From Bacillus xiamenensis (GTDB lineage Bacteria > Bacillota > Bacilli > Bacillales > Bacillaceae), in assembly GCF_000300535.1 (NCBI RefSeq), contig NZ_AMSH01000017.1:1-54783 (forward strand): DNA of 54,783 nucleotides, given 5' to 3'. Positions 17,884-27,664 of this stretch are shown here, piece after piece. The number at the start of each line of letters is the position of its first letter. The first letter of the stretch is position 1. Both the position numbers and the translations under genes were made by a program. The notes under the pieces were generated by a model. That model worked only from the letters and a program-made list of their open reading frames with translations. It was not told the DNA's origin and ran no database searches.

Positions 17884-17912
17884 TTGTTTATCAAGATTCG
17901 TAAACCTATAAT
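17884..17912 (+). promoter_or_regulatory. Sigma-A promoter of lytR
   Basis: TTGTTT (17884-17889), 17-bp spacer, perfect TATAAT (17907-17912), 33 bases before the lytR ATG. Confidence 0.85.
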
Positions 17913-17945
17913 CATGGAAGAATCATAGAAAAGGTGAGGGACATT

Positions 17946-18866
17946 ATGAGAGCTGAAAGAAAAAGAAAGAAGAAAAAGGTTCTTTGGATTGTTTTATCGA
18001 TTATTGGCTTGTTCGTTTTAGTTACTGGCGGATATGCCTATCATCTTTGGAACACAGCAGCATCAACGGTTGCAGGTATTCAGGAAAACTTAAAGAAGTC
18101 AGATAAGCGTGACAAAGATGTCGATTTAAGTAAGAAAGACCCGATCTCTATTTTAATCATGGGTGTCGATGAAAGAAAGAATGACCGCGGCCGTGCAGAT
18201 ACATTAATATACATGACAGTCAATCCGAAAACGAAAACAACTGAAATGGTGAGTATCCCGCGTGATACGTATACAAAAATTGTCGGAAAAGGCACAATGG
18301 ATAAAATCAACCATTCTTACGCTTTCGGCGGTACACAAATGGCAGCAGATACAGTAGAAGAACTGCTTGATGTACCTGTTGATTACTTTTTTAAAGTAAA
18401 CATGGAAAGCTTTAAGGATATTGTCGATACACTTGGCGGCATCACAGTGAACAGCACGTTTGCTTTCAGCTATGACGGCCATTCATTTGGTACAGGAGAG
18501 ATTAACCTAAACGGCGATGAAGCCCTTGCCTATACAAGAATGAGAAAGCAAGACCCTAAAGGTGACTTCGGGCGTCAGCAAAGACAGCGTCAGGTCATTG
18601 AAGGCATCATTGCAAAAGGAGCTAACATCTCATCTATTACGAAATTCGGCGATATGTTTAAAGTTGTTGAGAACAACATGAAAACCAACATGTCCTTTGA
18701 CGATATGTGGACGCTGATGAATGATTATCGTGATGCAAGACAAAATGTGAAACAGCACGAGCTGAAAGGCACAGGCACACGAATCAATAACATTTATTAT
18801 TATCAGCTTGATGACAGCAGTTTAGCGAAAGTGAAGAAGGAATTGAAGGAAAGTTTAGAGCAGTAA
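17946..18866 (+). CDS. lytR: LCP-family ligase LytR
   Basis: 306 residues, equal to B. subtilis LytR. Short basic N-terminus, one membrane anchor (about residues 12-34), then an extracellular LytR-CpsA-Psr domain: ILIMGVDERKNDRGRADTL, VSIPRDTYTKI and GDEALAYTRMR, with the arginines and aspartates that bind the pyrophosphate of lipid-linked polymers. LCP proteins attach wall teichoic acid and similar polymers to peptidoglycan. LytR was first described as an attenuator of lytABC and lytR expression. ATG at 17946 behind aaggtgagg; the earlier GTG is inside that RBS. Divergent from lytABC. Confidence 0.95.
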   Translation: MRAERKRKKKKVLWIVLSIIGLFVLVTGGYAYHLWNTAASTVAGIQENLKKSDKRDKDVDLSKKDPISILIMGVDERKNDRGRADTLIYMTVNPKTKTTEMVSIPRDTYTKIVGKGTMDKINHSYAFGGTQMAADTVEELLDVPVDYFFKVNMESFKDIVDTLGGITVNSTFAFSYDGHSFGTGEINLNGDEALAYTRMRKQDPKGDFGRQQRQRQVIEGIIAKGANISSITKFGDMFKVVENNMKTNMSFDDMWTLMNDYRDARQNVKQHELKGTGTRINNIYYYQLDDSSLAKVKKELKESLEQ

Positions 18867-18867
18867 A

Positions 18868-18907
18868 AAAACGAAGACTACGTGAATGTAGTCTTCGTTT
18901 TTTTATG
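18868..18907. terminator. Bidirectional terminator between lytR and mnaA
   Basis: cgaagactac-gtgaat-gtagtcttcg: perfect 10-bp stem, with a T-run on both sides (ttttttt on plus; the aaaaaa before it gives T-run on minus). Ends two converging genes and overlaps the mnaA 3' end. Confidence 0.93.
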
Positions 18908-20042
18908 ATTGAAATGGGGCTGGCTTTTCGTCACTTAACCCAAAACGATGAAGGAGCTCTTGAACGATACGTTTCGATGCTTGTCCATCACCATAAGGGT
19001 TAGAAGCCTTCGACATGTGATCGTACTCTTGCTGGTCTTCTAACAGCTCTTTTGCCATCTGATAAATGGTTTCCTCATCTGTTCCTGCGAGCTTGAGCGT
19101 GCCAGCTTTCACGCCTTCTGGACGTTCTGTTGTATCACGCAGCACTAATACTGGCTTCCCTAAAGAAGGAGCCTCCTCTTGCACACCGCCGGAATCCGTT
19201 AAAATAAAGTGTGAAGCGGCAGCAAAGTTATGGAAGTCAACCACTTCAAGCGGCTCAATTAAGTGCACACGATCGAGATCACTGAATTCCGTCTGTGCCG
19301 CATCACGAACGACAGGATTTAAATGAACAGGATATACGACCTGAACATCTTCAAACTCTTCTACAACACGTCTAATCGCTCTAAACATGTTTTTCATCGG
19401 CTGACCAAGGTTCTCCCTACGATGAGCCGTTAATAAGATCATTTTATCTGTGCCTATTTTCTCTAGAATAGGATGCTGATACTGTTCAGTGACTGTTGTT
19501 TGCAGAGCGTCAATGGCGGTATTTCCTGTGACAAATATGGTTTCTTCTTTTTTATTTTCTATTAAAAGATTCTGCTTCGCCTCAGCCGTAGGTGCAAAGT
19601 GAATATCAGCAATAGTACCTGTCATTTGGCGGTTCAATTCCTCTGGGAATGGAGAATACTTATTATGTGTTCTCAAGCCTGCCTCAACATGACCAACTGA
19701 AATTTGGTGATAAAAAGCAGCCAAACTTCCCGCAAAGGTTGTCGTTGTGTCTCCATGAACAAGGACAATATCAGGTTTTTCCTCTTGGAATAATTGATCT
19801 AGTTTTAACAGTGCGTTTGATGTGATTTCAGATAATGTTTGGCGTTCTTTCATAATATTTAAATCGTGATCGGGCTTGATATCAAAAGCTTTCAGCACTT
19901 GATCAAGCATTTGACGATGCTGAGCAGTCACAGTAACCGAAGATTTAATTTGTGGATATTTTTTTAGTTCAAGGACAAGGGGTGCCATTTTAATCGCTTC
20001 AGGCCTCGTCCCGAATACAGTCATTACATGTAATGTTTTCAA
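18903..20042 (-). CDS. mnaA: UDP-GlcNAc 2-epimerase (non-hydrolysing) MnaA
   Basis: 379 residues. Interconverts UDP-GlcNAc and UDP-ManNAc; the latter is the TagA substrate for the teichoic acid linkage unit. Family motifs: VFGTRPEAIKMAPL (N-terminus), QHRQMLDQVL, VHGDTTTTFAGSLAAFY, GHVEAGLRT, TAHRRENLG and ILTDSGGVQEEAPSLGKPVL. Start is TTG at 20042 (ggaaagagg upstream). Monocistronic by appearance, with a shared terminator downstream. Confidence 0.96.
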   Translation of the reverse strand: MKTLHVMTVFGTRPEAIKMAPLVLELKKYPQIKSSVTVTAQHRQMLDQVLKAFDIKPDHDLNIMKERQTLSEITSNALLKLDQLFQEEKPDIVLVHGDTTTTFAGSLAAFYHQISVGHVEAGLRTHNKYSPFPEELNRQMTGTIADIHFAPTAEAKQNLLIENKKEETIFVTGNTAIDALQTTVTEQYQHPILEKIGTDKMILLTAHRRENLGQPMKNMFRAIRRVVEEFEDVQVVYPVHLNPVVRDAAQTEFSDLDRVHLIEPLEVVDFHNFAAASHFILTDSGGVQEEAPSLGKPVLVLRDTTERPEGVKAGTLKLAGTDEETIYQMAKELLEDQQEYDHMSKASNPYGDGQASKRIVQELLHRFGLSDEKPAPFQS

Positions 20043-20131
20043 TAGTCTATGCCTCTTTCCTTCTCAATATCGTATGTTGTTCATTATACAAAAGAATAGA
20101 AACGAATCCTAATCATTCTATATGCATAATC

Positions 20132-20183
20132 TTTACATCGCCTTTACTCTTTTTAACATGAATATTTACACAAGTCCTTTACA
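20132..20183 (+). promoter_or_regulatory. Candidate PhoP repeats upstream of gtaB
   Basis: Direct repeats on the plus strand: TTTACA (20132), TTTACT (20143), TTAACA (20153), TTTACA (20165) and TTTACA (20178), i.e. spacings 11, 10, 12 and 13. The first three fit the PhoP binding pattern; the last two drift out of phase. They point towards gtaB. AT-rich intergenic sequence can produce such hexamers by chance, so this is a prediction. Confidence 0.5.
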
Positions 20184-20305
20184 ATAGGTTTTAAATCTTT
20201 CTCGTAAATCATTTGTCATTTCTATCATTTGTAAGTTACACTTTATGAAAGATGAAAAATGAAGTCAAATCATTTTGTCTATATGTAAGGAAGGTGCAAA
20301 GTTCA

Positions 20306-21187
20306 TTGAAAAAAGTACGTAAAGCCATTATACCAGCTGCAGGTCTCGGGACGCGTTTCCTCCCTGCCACAAAGGCCATGCCTAAAGAAATGCTGCCAAT
20401 CGTTGATAAACCAACCATTCAATATATTATTGAAGAAGCTGTTGAATCAGGAATTGAAGACATTATTATTGTGACTGGAAAAGGGAAAAGAGCCATTGAG
20501 GATCATTTTGATTTTGCGCCAGAGCTTGAGCGCAACCTTGAGGAAAAAGGGAAAAGTGAGCTTTTAGAAAAGGTAAGAAAGTCCTCTAATATTGCTGACA
20601 TTCACTATATCCGCCAAAAGGAGCCTAAAGGGCTTGGTCACGCCGTTTGGTGCGCCCGTAACTTTATCGGCGATGAACCATTTGCCGTGTTACTAGGGGA
20701 TGACATTGTTCAAGCCGAAACACCTGGGCTCCGCCAGCTGATGGATGAATATGAAAAAACCTTGTCATCTGTGATCGGCGTTCAGCAGGTAGCGGACAGC
20801 GATACGCATCGCTACGGGATCATTGACCCTCTTACACAAGAAGGACGCCGCTACCAAGTGAAAAACTTTGTTGAAAAGCCGCCGCAAGGAACAGCACCAT
20901 CGAATCTAGCCATTTTAGGGCGCTACATTTTCACGCCAGAGATTTTTATGTTCCTCGATCAACAAGAAATTGGTGCAGGCGGAGAAATTCAACTGACAGA
21001 TGCCATCCAAAAGCTCAATGACATCCAGCGCGTATTTGCCTATGATTTCGAAGGAAAACGATATGATGTCGGCGAGAAACAAGGTTTCATTGAAACGACC
21101 CTAGAGTTTGCCCTTCAGGATGAAGAGCTGAAAAAGAAACTCATTCCATTTATGAAACAGCTTCTTGAAAAAGAAGAAGCCCATTAA
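20306..21187 (+). CDS. gtaB: UTP-glucose-1-phosphate uridylyltransferase GtaB
   Basis: 293 residues. Makes UDP-glucose, the donor for glucosylation and the substrate of TuaD. N-terminal nucleotidyltransferase motif [19 protein letters not shown] (lysine and arginine contact UTP), then [11 protein letters not shown] and [15 protein letters not shown] start at 20306 behind aaggaaggtg gives the standard [10 protein letters not shown] start; the longer in-frame extension to 20252 has no RBS. Ends at a strong terminator. Confidence 0.96.
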   Translation: MKKVRKAIIPAAGLGTRFLPATKAMPKEMLPIVDKPTIQYIIEEAVESGIEDIIIVTGKGKRAIEDHFDFAPELERNLEEKGKSELLEKVRKSSNIADIHYIRQKEPKGLGHAVWCARNFIGDEPFAVLLGDDIVQAETPGLRQLMDEYEKTLSSVIGVQQVADSDTHRYGIIDPLTQEGRRYQVKNFVEKPPQGTAPSNLAILGRYIFTPEIFMFLDQQEIGAGGEIQLTDAIQKLNDIQRVFAYDFEGKRYDVGEKQGFIETTLEFALQDEELKKKLIPFMKQLLEKEEAH

Positions 21188-21223
21188 GAAAAGCTACCGG
21201 CATCGGCAGCTTTTCTTTTTATT
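21186..21223. terminator. Terminator between gtaB and tagH
   Basis: gaaaagct-accg-gcat-cggc-agcttttc hairpin (one mismatch) followed by tttttattt on plus. The stem also has an A-tract before it, so it can serve the converging tagH. Confidence 0.88.
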
Positions 21224-22820
21224 TCATAACTGAAATGGTCAGCGTATGCTGTTCATTATCAATGACAAACAGATAATTTTCGCCCTTTACTGCGAATTTC
21301 GTTTGTTTCTCATTCATCCAGACATTCTGTTCTGTCAGCCCGAGTGTCGAAGGAGAAATCGTCATGATCTCGCGGAACACCATCGTTTTCGCCTGTCCAT
21401 TTTGAATCACATAATCCGTTTTTTCAGTCGTCAGCCGCTCAATGGCATCACCCTGTTCACTTTTGACCGAGATAAGTGTTTGCATTCTTTGCTTCAGCAC
21501 AGACTCCTCTTTCCCAAGGAAAGAAAGTAAGTATTCATACGAGCCTGCGGATGCGGGAGATACGTAGGAATTGAACTGTGCGGGTCCGATGGATAATGGC
21601 TTCAACTCATCTGCGTTTTGCAGCGCATTAGGTTTCGCATAATACGTCTCTGCTTCCGTTTTGATTTGAACGGTTTGTTTGTTATCAGCCACAGCCTGTA
21701 CTTTTTGTCCAAAAGGCAACGTAACGTCTGCCTTTTTCTTCATGGCTTGGTCTTTATAGACCGTCATTGGATCTGCCTTGACTATGGCCAGTTGATCAAT
21801 TTTTCTCATATCAGAGGCACCTTTCGTCTCATTCTTCGTTGACTGAGGCGCCTCTGTTTTATTTGATGGAATTGCACCAAATGTCGCCAGCGTACGAAGC
21901 GGGCGGTCCGAAAACATAGAAAGGGCAAGTAAGATGGTGAAGAGCGCTAAAATTGTCACTTGTAACGCTGGTCCGAAAAACGAACGTCGTTTCCCGTTCT
22001 CATGATAACGAGACACCCTTTCTGTCTTTTGTACACCTTTTCGGCCTTCCTTGTGCTTCAATTGGTATTCCTTTTTCTCTTGCTTGGATAGCTTGTTAAA
22101 CCATTCAACAAACTCCTTATACTCTTTCACAACCTTTTTCGTATCATCAAACATACGAAGCTCACCATAATGCATCCAAGCAACCCGGTCACAGATTTTT
22201 TGGATTTGACTAATGGAGTGGCTCACAAAAAAGATTGTCTTTCCTTGTTCTTTAAATTCTGTAATGCGGTCCACACATTTTTGATAGAAGGTTTGGTCTC
22301 CTACAGATAACGCTTCATCAATAATGAGGATATCTGGATCAATATGTGCTGAAATGGCAAAGCCTAAACGAGATTTCATCCCGCTTGAATAGCTCTTTAC
22401 AGGCTGATCGATAAAGTCGCCAATATCCGCAAACTCGACGATTTTTTCATATAGCTCGTCTATTTCTTTATTCGTCAGCCCCATCATTAAGCACTTTAAT
22501 CGAATGTTGTCTTTACCGCTTAATTGATTATTCAGCCCTGCCGAAATGGCAATTAACGAAGGCTGGCCATCCATATCAATCTCACCGCTCGTCGGTGGAA
22601 TGATTTTCGCTAGAAGGTTCGACATCGTTGATTTTCCAGATCCATTGATTCCTACAAAACCAATCGTCTCACCTTCATATACGTCAAAGGACACATCACG
22701 AACAGCAAAGAAACCTTTTTCATTTTTATTAGGAAAAAACAGCCCTTTAATCTTATCCGACTGTTTTTTATATAGGACGTATTGCTTGGATACGTTTCGA
22801 AACGAAACCTTTAGTTTCAT
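21219..22820 (-). CDS. tagH: Teichoic acid ABC exporter ATPase TagH
   Basis: 533 residues. N-terminal ABC ATPase (about residues 1-245): Walker [10 protein letters not shown] (57-65), signature [12 protein letters not shown], Walker B ILIIDEAL and H-loop FVSHSISQ. A linker leads to one membrane segment (about 281-303) and an extracellular C-terminal domain (about 304-533), which is characteristic of TagH and absent from ordinary polysaccharide exporters such as Wzt or RfbB. With TagG it exports lipid-linked teichoic acid. Follows tagG by 19 bases. Confidence 0.96.
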   Translation of the reverse strand: MKLKVSFRNVSKQYVLYKKQSDKIKGLFFPNKNEKGFFAVRDVSFDVYEGETIGFVGINGSGKSTMSNLLAKIIPPTSGEIDMDGQPSLIAISAGLNNQLSGKDNIRLKCLMMGLTNKEIDELYEKIVEFADIGDFIDQPVKSYSSGMKSRLGFAISAHIDPDILIIDEALSVGDQTFYQKCVDRITEFKEQGKTIFFVSHSISQIQKICDRVAWMHYGELRMFDDTKKVVKEYKEFVEWFNKLSKQEKKEYQLKHKEGRKGVQKTERVSRYHENGKRRSFFGPALQVTILALFTILLALSMFSDRPLRTLATFGAIPSNKTEAPQSTKNETKGASDMRKIDQLAIVKADPMTVYKDQAMKKKADVTLPFGQKVQAVADNKQTVQIKTEAETYYAKPNALQNADELKPLSIGPAQFNSYVSPASAGSYEYLLSFLGKEESVLKQRMQTLISVKSEQGDAIERLTTEKTDYVIQNGQAKTMVFREIMTISPSTLGLTEQNVWMNEKQTKFAVKGENYLFVIDNEQHTLTISVMK

Positions 22821-22839
22821 CGTATAATCTCCTTACTTT

Positions 22840-23667
22840 TTAAAGAAAATCGACAAATTTATCCCTGAATTTCATATGAAGCAATGAACCAACTGTTAAA
22901 AGAAGAAGCGTCATCAGCCAAAAATAAAGCGTATATTTCACATCATGGAAGAACCATTCTCCCTTTAACAAGCTATTTCTGAAACCATCAATAATGTAGA
23001 AAAGAGGATTCAATCTTAAAATATCTCCTATCCATGCTTTGTCTCCAGTGAGCTTCTCTGAGATATTCCAAAAAATCGGCAGCAAAAAGAAAAGTAAACG
23101 TGTCACGGATTGTAACAGAAATTGATAATCTCTTACGAGTACGCTAATTGTTGAATTAAACAAACTAAACGAAAACATAAACGCGATCATACAAATCAGA
23201 TAGTATATATATTGTAGCCAATGCGCGTCAGGATATATGCCATAGGAAATCAGCACAATCAGATAGACACCCATCATGACAAAATAGCTAAACAAATTGG
23301 ACATAATCACCACAGACGGCAGCGCACTAATCGGAAAATTCATTTTCGATACCATATTAATGCGTTTAAACACACTGTTTGATCCATCAAGAATCGTCGG
23401 ACTAATGAAGAACCATGGAATTAATCCGGCAAGCATCCAAATGATAAATGGAACCTCCATGCCTCCAATGACAATTGGCTGTCCTCCTCTAATTCCCATA
23501 CCAAAAACAAACCAGTAAGCCAGCATTTGAATCAATGGATTTAAAAACTGCCATAAAACACCTAAATAATTCATCTGATATTTTGATTTTGTTTCATAAA
23601 CAGCAAGTCGCATAATCAGCGGAAATGAGCCGATTTGCTCCTTCAATATCGTCAACATTGCGTTCAT
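22840..23667 (-). CDS. tagG: Teichoic acid ABC exporter permease TagG
   Basis: 275 residues, about six membrane segments, ABC-2 type permease. [20 protein letters not shown] is the conserved N-terminal amphipathic entry, and [10 protein letters not shown]...[16 protein letters not shown] the conserved C-terminal part. Partner of TagH. A candidate extended -10 (TGTTACAAT, core 23730-23725) lies upstream, after the tagF terminator, so tagGH is probably its own operon. Confidence 0.95.
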   Translation of the reverse strand: MNAMLTILKEQIGSFPLIMRLAVYETKSKYQMNYLGVLWQFLNPLIQMLAYWFVFGMGIRGGQPIVIGGMEVPFIIWMLAGLIPWFFISPTILDGSNSVFKRINMVSKMNFPISALPSVVIMSNLFSYFVMMGVYLIVLISYGIYPDAHWLQYIYYLICMIAFMFSFSLFNSTISVLVRDYQFLLQSVTRLLFFLLPIFWNISEKLTGDKAWIGDILRLNPLFYIIDGFRNSLLKGEWFFHDVKYTLYFWLMTLLLLTVGSLLHMKFRDKFVDFL

Positions 23668-23766
23668 TGTTATCTTCCTTAGATATAAGTTTTTGGGATT
23701 ACTTTTTTAAAAGCACCGTTCATAATTGTAACAGAAGTTGAGGATTATTTCACTTTATATCATGAT

Positions 23767-23800
23767 AAAAGGCTTACAAGCCATTAGCTGTAAGCCTTTA
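23767..23800 (-). terminator. Terminator of the tagF operon
   Basis: AAAGGCTTACA and TGTAAGCCTTT form a perfect 11-bp stem with a 10-base loop, followed by TATC on minus. It is 16 bases beyond the tagF stop and separates tagF from tagGH. Confidence 0.8.
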
Positions 23801-23815
23801 TCCTGTTTATTTAAC

Positions 23816-26080
23816 CTATTCAAACACTACTTCCACCACACGCTTCGATGACTCTCCGCTCTCTAAATAGCAGAACTTTTCATAAAACGGTGCGAATGAA
23901 GCTGGTAATGTAAAAGTCGGCTGTTCTGTTTCTCTTACCCATTCAATCACGCTTGATGTTTCTTTTACAAGCGGTCCTGGTGCTTCTTGTTCAAAGTCGA
24001 AGTAGAAGCCTCTTAGTTTGTCACGATATGTTTCGATGTCTGGTACATAGAACAGCATCGGACGTTTGAGGTTTGCATAATCAAAGAACACGGATGAGTA
24101 ATCTGTGATGAGCAGATCAGAAATCATATACAGGTCTCGAATGTCTTCGTAATGAGAGAAGTCATAGGCAAAGCCTTCATATGGTCCTAGATCAAAGTTT
24201 TCAGCGACTAAATAGTGCATACGAAGAATGATGATATATTCTTCTCCGATAGCTGCTCTCAGCTCATGCAGATCAAGGTCTAAATCAAACTTGTACTGCC
24301 CTTTTTTATAAAATTGATCGTCTCTCCATGTCGGTGCATATAAAATCAATTTTTTATCAAGCGGCAGGTTCATTTTTTGTTTGAGTGCTCTCATCGTTTC
24401 TTCATTGTTTTGATTGTGAAGGAAATCATTTCTCGGATATCCCGACTCAATCATGGTCTTCTGGAATTGGAACGCACGTGTAAAGATTTCAGTCGAGTAT
24501 GCATTAGGAGAAATGAGATAATCCCAGTTCGATGCTTCTTTCGTGAAGTTCTTTTTGTATTTCTTTGTGTTTGTTCCAGGCATATGCACTTCGTCCATGT
24601 CCATCGCCAGTCGTTTTAACGGCGTACCGTGCCATGTTTGCAAATATGTTGTGTGGTCTGGTTTTGGAACCCATAGCGGCAAACGGCTGTTTACGACCCA
24701 ATACTCGGCTCTTGCCATCGCAAAAATCCATTTGAATGACAGACGATTGATATAGTAGATGCCTCTTTCCTTAAACGGTGCTTCATGCCCTTTTTTAACG
24801 CTCCAGATCAGCGTATATTCAGGGTGATTTTCTTTCATATATTCATAAATAGCACGAGGGTTACAGCTGAATTGTTTCCCATTAAAGCTCTCAAAAACAA
24901 CGGTTTTCTCTTTCACAGATAGCTTACTCGCCAGTGTAAAGGTCGTTTGGAACGTCCTTGTCACAAGTCGATTGCGGACTTTTTTGATTTTGCCGATTTG
25001 CTTTTTGACTTTCTTCCATTTGCTCTTCACATAGTACTTAGCACGTGTCTTCATGGTGTAATCATTAATTCGGATGCCAAGCGTTTGTCTTTTTTTCTTT
25101 CGGTACACTTCATATCGAATCGGTACATCGTTTCGTTTATAAATTTGAACAAGCCCTTTGAGTTTGTTTGAACGATCTCCCAGCACTAAAGAAGTCGTTG
25201 TTAGCGTTTCTTCCACTCCGTTAACATCGCAAATAAACTCAAGATAGAAACGATATACAAGGCGTTTGTTTAAGGAATAAGTTAATTCCTTCAAAGGGAC
25301 TTCTGCTAAAAATTGATAAAGCTGTGGTGTTTGATGGTCATCACGGTATTCAATTGCTTCATCTTTTTTATGTGTGATCTTTACCGGAAAGCGGTGCTCA
25401 ATTGGTTCTTCACCATTCTTCTTCAATAGAAGCTTTACTTCTTTGATTTGATAAGGGTGCTCTGCACTCAGAACGCCTGCATACCCAGATAAAGATAACG
25501 TACATTCTTTGTTAAGCTCGATGTGATTGAATTTCACAACTTTGAGCTCCCGCTTGATTTTCAAAGAAGCATTTCCCTTGTCTGTACGATATGGAATGAC
25601 ATACAGCATCGCCTCTTTATTTTCTACAAATGTCATCTCTGGCGTTTCAATGTCCATTTTCAAACGACGTTTATAATATGGTGTTTTCTCTTCTATTTCA
25701 GAATCTGCATTGATATCGGCTTCTTTTACTTCCTCTTCCTCTTCTTCCGAATCAGAATCATAGGCTGAGTCTTCAAGCTCGTCTTCGTCCTCTTCTTTGT
25801 CTGCGCTCAGATAGTCCGTAACATATAAGTTATATGTCTGGCCTTGCTCTAACGAAAGCGGGAACGAAGCTTCATTCAGTACCAATTTGAATAGATTCTC
25901 TTCCTGATGAACAAGCGGAAGGAATAGTTCTTGTTTTGATACCCTTTCTCTCATAAACAGATAAAATTCTCTATCTGCTAATGGCATGTCATCGTAGATG
26001 CGGACGAGCATTTCTAATTTCTCATGATGATTTTTTAAACCTATAACGACACTCTTTTTATGAATACCATCTTCAATCAT
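23816..26080 (-). CDS. tagF: CDP-glycerol:poly(glycerophosphate) transferase TagF
   Basis: 754 residues, near the B. subtilis TagF length. The C-terminal half (about 380-740) is the glycerophosphotransferase domain: TWHGTPLKRLAMDMDEVH with H484, ILYAPTWRDDQFY, ILRMHYLVAENFDLGP with H622, and LITDYSSVFFDYANLKRP. The two histidines correspond to the catalytic pair of this family. The N-terminal half is beta-rich and carries a very acidic low-complexity stretch (about residues 94-135, runs of Glu and Asp). Polymerises the poly(glycerol phosphate) chain at the membrane from CDP-glycerol supplied by TagD. 48 bases after the TagE-like gene. Confidence 0.95.
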   Translation of the reverse strand: MIEDGIHKKSVVIGLKNHHEKLEMLVRIYDDMPLADREFYLFMRERVSKQELFLPLVHQEENLFKLVLNEASFPLSLEQGQTYNLYVTDYLSADKEEDEDELEDSAYDSDSEEEEEEVKEADINADSEIEEKTPYYKRRLKMDIETPEMTFVENKEAMLYVIPYRTDKGNASLKIKRELKVVKFNHIELNKECTLSLSGYAGVLSAEHPYQIKEVKLLLKKNGEEPIEHRFPVKITHKKDEAIEYRDDHQTPQLYQFLAEVPLKELTYSLNKRLVYRFYLEFICDVNGVEETLTTTSLVLGDRSNKLKGLVQIYKRNDVPIRYEVYRKKKRQTLGIRINDYTMKTRAKYYVKSKWKKVKKQIGKIKKVRNRLVTRTFQTTFTLASKLSVKEKTVVFESFNGKQFSCNPRAIYEYMKENHPEYTLIWSVKKGHEAPFKERGIYYINRLSFKWIFAMARAEYWVVNSRLPLWVPKPDHTTYLQTWHGTPLKRLAMDMDEVHMPGTNTKKYKKNFTKEASNWDYLISPNAYSTEIFTRAFQFQKTMIESGYPRNDFLHNQNNEETMRALKQKMNLPLDKKLILYAPTWRDDQFYKKGQYKFDLDLDLHELRAAIGEEYIIILRMHYLVAENFDLGPYEGFAYDFSHYEDIRDLYMISDLLITDYSSVFFDYANLKRPMLFYVPDIETYRDKLRGFYFDFEQEAPGPLVKETSSVIEWVRETEQPTFTLPASFAPFYEKFCYLESGESSKRVVEVVFE

Positions 26081-26128
26081 TAATCGTTAGTCTCCTCTAT
26101 TCAAAAATCTTACCGCTATTTTGTATCA

Positions 26129-27595
26129 TTATTTCACTTTCCAAGAATAGTTCCCCTGCTTTGTTTGATACGACCAGCCATCTATTGATGATGGTTTATT
26201 GGTCAGGAGCTCTCCCTCTACTTCTAGACGTTGCAGAACTTCTTGAAGTTCTTCTGTTTTGAAGCGAATGTAAAAATCAACATATTTCGTTTCGTTCAAT
26301 TCAATGTTTTTCTTTGTTTGAAAATGACCAATTGGGAAGCTAACTTGATGGTTTTCATCAATTGTTTGAGATATAATTTCAGCTCCATTGACTCGATCAT
26401 ATCCTGCAAAATCAATTTTCACATGATCCGCTTGGCTCATTTCGTCCTTCACCTCAAGCTGAAGGTGCAGAACATGGTGTTCAGAGCTTAGATCACGCAA
26501 GCTCCATTTCATGCGCTCCACGATACTTCTCAGTTCATCTTTACGCACACGGTTTTCGAGCATCTGATGAAGGGCTCTATTCCAAGCCGGCATTTCATCA
26601 GAAGGCACATGATAAAAATAAGCTTGTTCTCCCAATACCTTCTCGACATCTTCTTTATGCTTAGTATCTCCAAAGAAGACGGCATCCACTTGCTGTTTTC
26701 TGATTTGTTTAAATAATTCTCCATATTGAGAATCAATGTGGTGCGGATTTTCCTCATAATGGGCTTCATGCACAAAAGCAGCATAATAAGTTGTTTCCGG
26801 TTGATCTATTTTAAACAGATGGCGATCTTGGTCCCGTTCCTCTGTTACCATCAGCTTTAACCGGTCATTTTGTGATTGAATCATAGATAGCCATTGCTGC
26901 TTTATATCCGTCTTCTTTGAAAATGTTTGAATTCCTGTTTTTTTATACCAATTAATGTGGCGCACTGGATTTTTTTTTGCATCACCAGAGTAGATGATCT
27001 CCATACAGATGCTACCATCGTCCTTGATCAATTCCTCTAAGTATAGAGCGCCTGTATGAGGAACAAAGCTTTGTACTCTGCGCAAAGCTCCCTGCCAATC
27101 GTATTCTTCCCTCTTCACTAATTGCTGCTCTTCATTATATTGATCAATCGTCCAAATGGGAGAAGAAGGCAGTTCATATCTCGTCACCTGAATGGTCGAT
27201 TCATCTGCCGGTATGACCGATTCATTGATCGAATGCGGTACTTCCCCTGCAATAAACTCCGAGTAATGCCTTTTGCTCCCGCTCTCCGGTAAAATATAAT
27301 GTTCGAATACATTCATGATGTCAATTTGAGGATGGAAGGCCTCCTTCATGCTGCGGATACGTTCCTTCGCATTTACATCGAAGTTCAAAGTTAAAATCAC
27401 AGCATGCTTATGTTCCTCAGCCAGTCGCTTTAATCTTGCATTTAAAGACTTCGTTAAGCTATCATCCTGTTTTGGCACGTCACCTACAATAAAGTAGTAG
27501 TCCATATCAGGGATACCAACTGATGTCATTGTTTCATGTGGTTCAGGTTGATCCAATGTGTGTTCAACTTTTTTCTTCATCCAATTTTGAAACAC
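26129..27595 (-). CDS. TagE-like protein lacking the glycosyltransferase donor domain
   Basis: 488 residues, in the position of tagE (between tagD and tagF). The middle (about residues 130-270: RYELPSSPIWTIDQYNEEQ ... ALYLEELIKDDGSICMEI) resembles the inserted beta-rich domain of TagE/TarM-type and GtfA/GtfB glycosyltransferases. The region where TagE (about 670 residues in B. subtilis) has its GT4 donor-binding domain is much shorter. I find no E-x7-E signature or G-G-x-P loop. The C-terminus (about 390-488) is another beta-rich module. Start GTG at 27595 behind aaggaga. It could be a non-catalytic partner like GtfB, a decayed TagE, or a new wall-associated protein. Poly(glycerol phosphate) glucosylation may therefore be absent or done elsewhere. 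Confidence 0.8.
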   Translation of the reverse strand: MFQNWMKKKVEHTLDQPEPHETMTSVGIPDMDYYFIVGDVPKQDDSLTKSLNARLKRLAEEHKHAVILTLNFDVNAKERIRSMKEAFHPQIDIMNVFEHYILPESGSKRHYSEFIAGEVPHSINESVIPADESTIQVTRYELPSSPIWTIDQYNEEQQLVKREEYDWQGALRRVQSFVPHTGALYLEELIKDDGSICMEIIYSGDAKKNPVRHINWYKKTGIQTFSKKTDIKQQWLSMIQSQNDRLKLMVTEERDQDRHLFKIDQPETTYYAAFVHEAHYEENPHHIDSQYGELFKQIRKQQVDAVFFGDTKHKEDVEKVLGEQAYFYHVPSDEMPAWNRALHQMLENRVRKDELRSIVERMKWSLRDLSSEHHVLHLQLEVKDEMSQADHVKIDFAGYDRVNGAEIISQTIDENHQVSFPIGHFQTKKNIELNETKYVDFYIRFKTEELQEVLQRLEVEGELLTNKPSSIDGWSYQTKQGNYSWKVK

Positions 27596-27635
27596 AGGAA
27601 GCTCTCCTTAAAAATAATGATGCCTTGCTCATTGT

Positions 27636-27664
27636 ATTTTACATGAAAAAGCACTTCTCACCAA
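27636..27664 (-). promoter_or_regulatory. Promoter inside the tagD terminator
   Basis: Minus strand: TTGGTG (27664-27659), 17-bp spacer, TAAAAT (27641-27636). The -35 lies in the loop of the terminator hairpin of tagD, and the element is about 40 bases before the TagE-like start. It would give the TagE-like/tagF pair independent transcription. Confidence 0.6.

Noticed and set aside
20187..20212. Possible sigma-B promoter of gtaB
   Set aside because: gttttaa is present, but nothing like GGGTAT follows at 12-14 bases.
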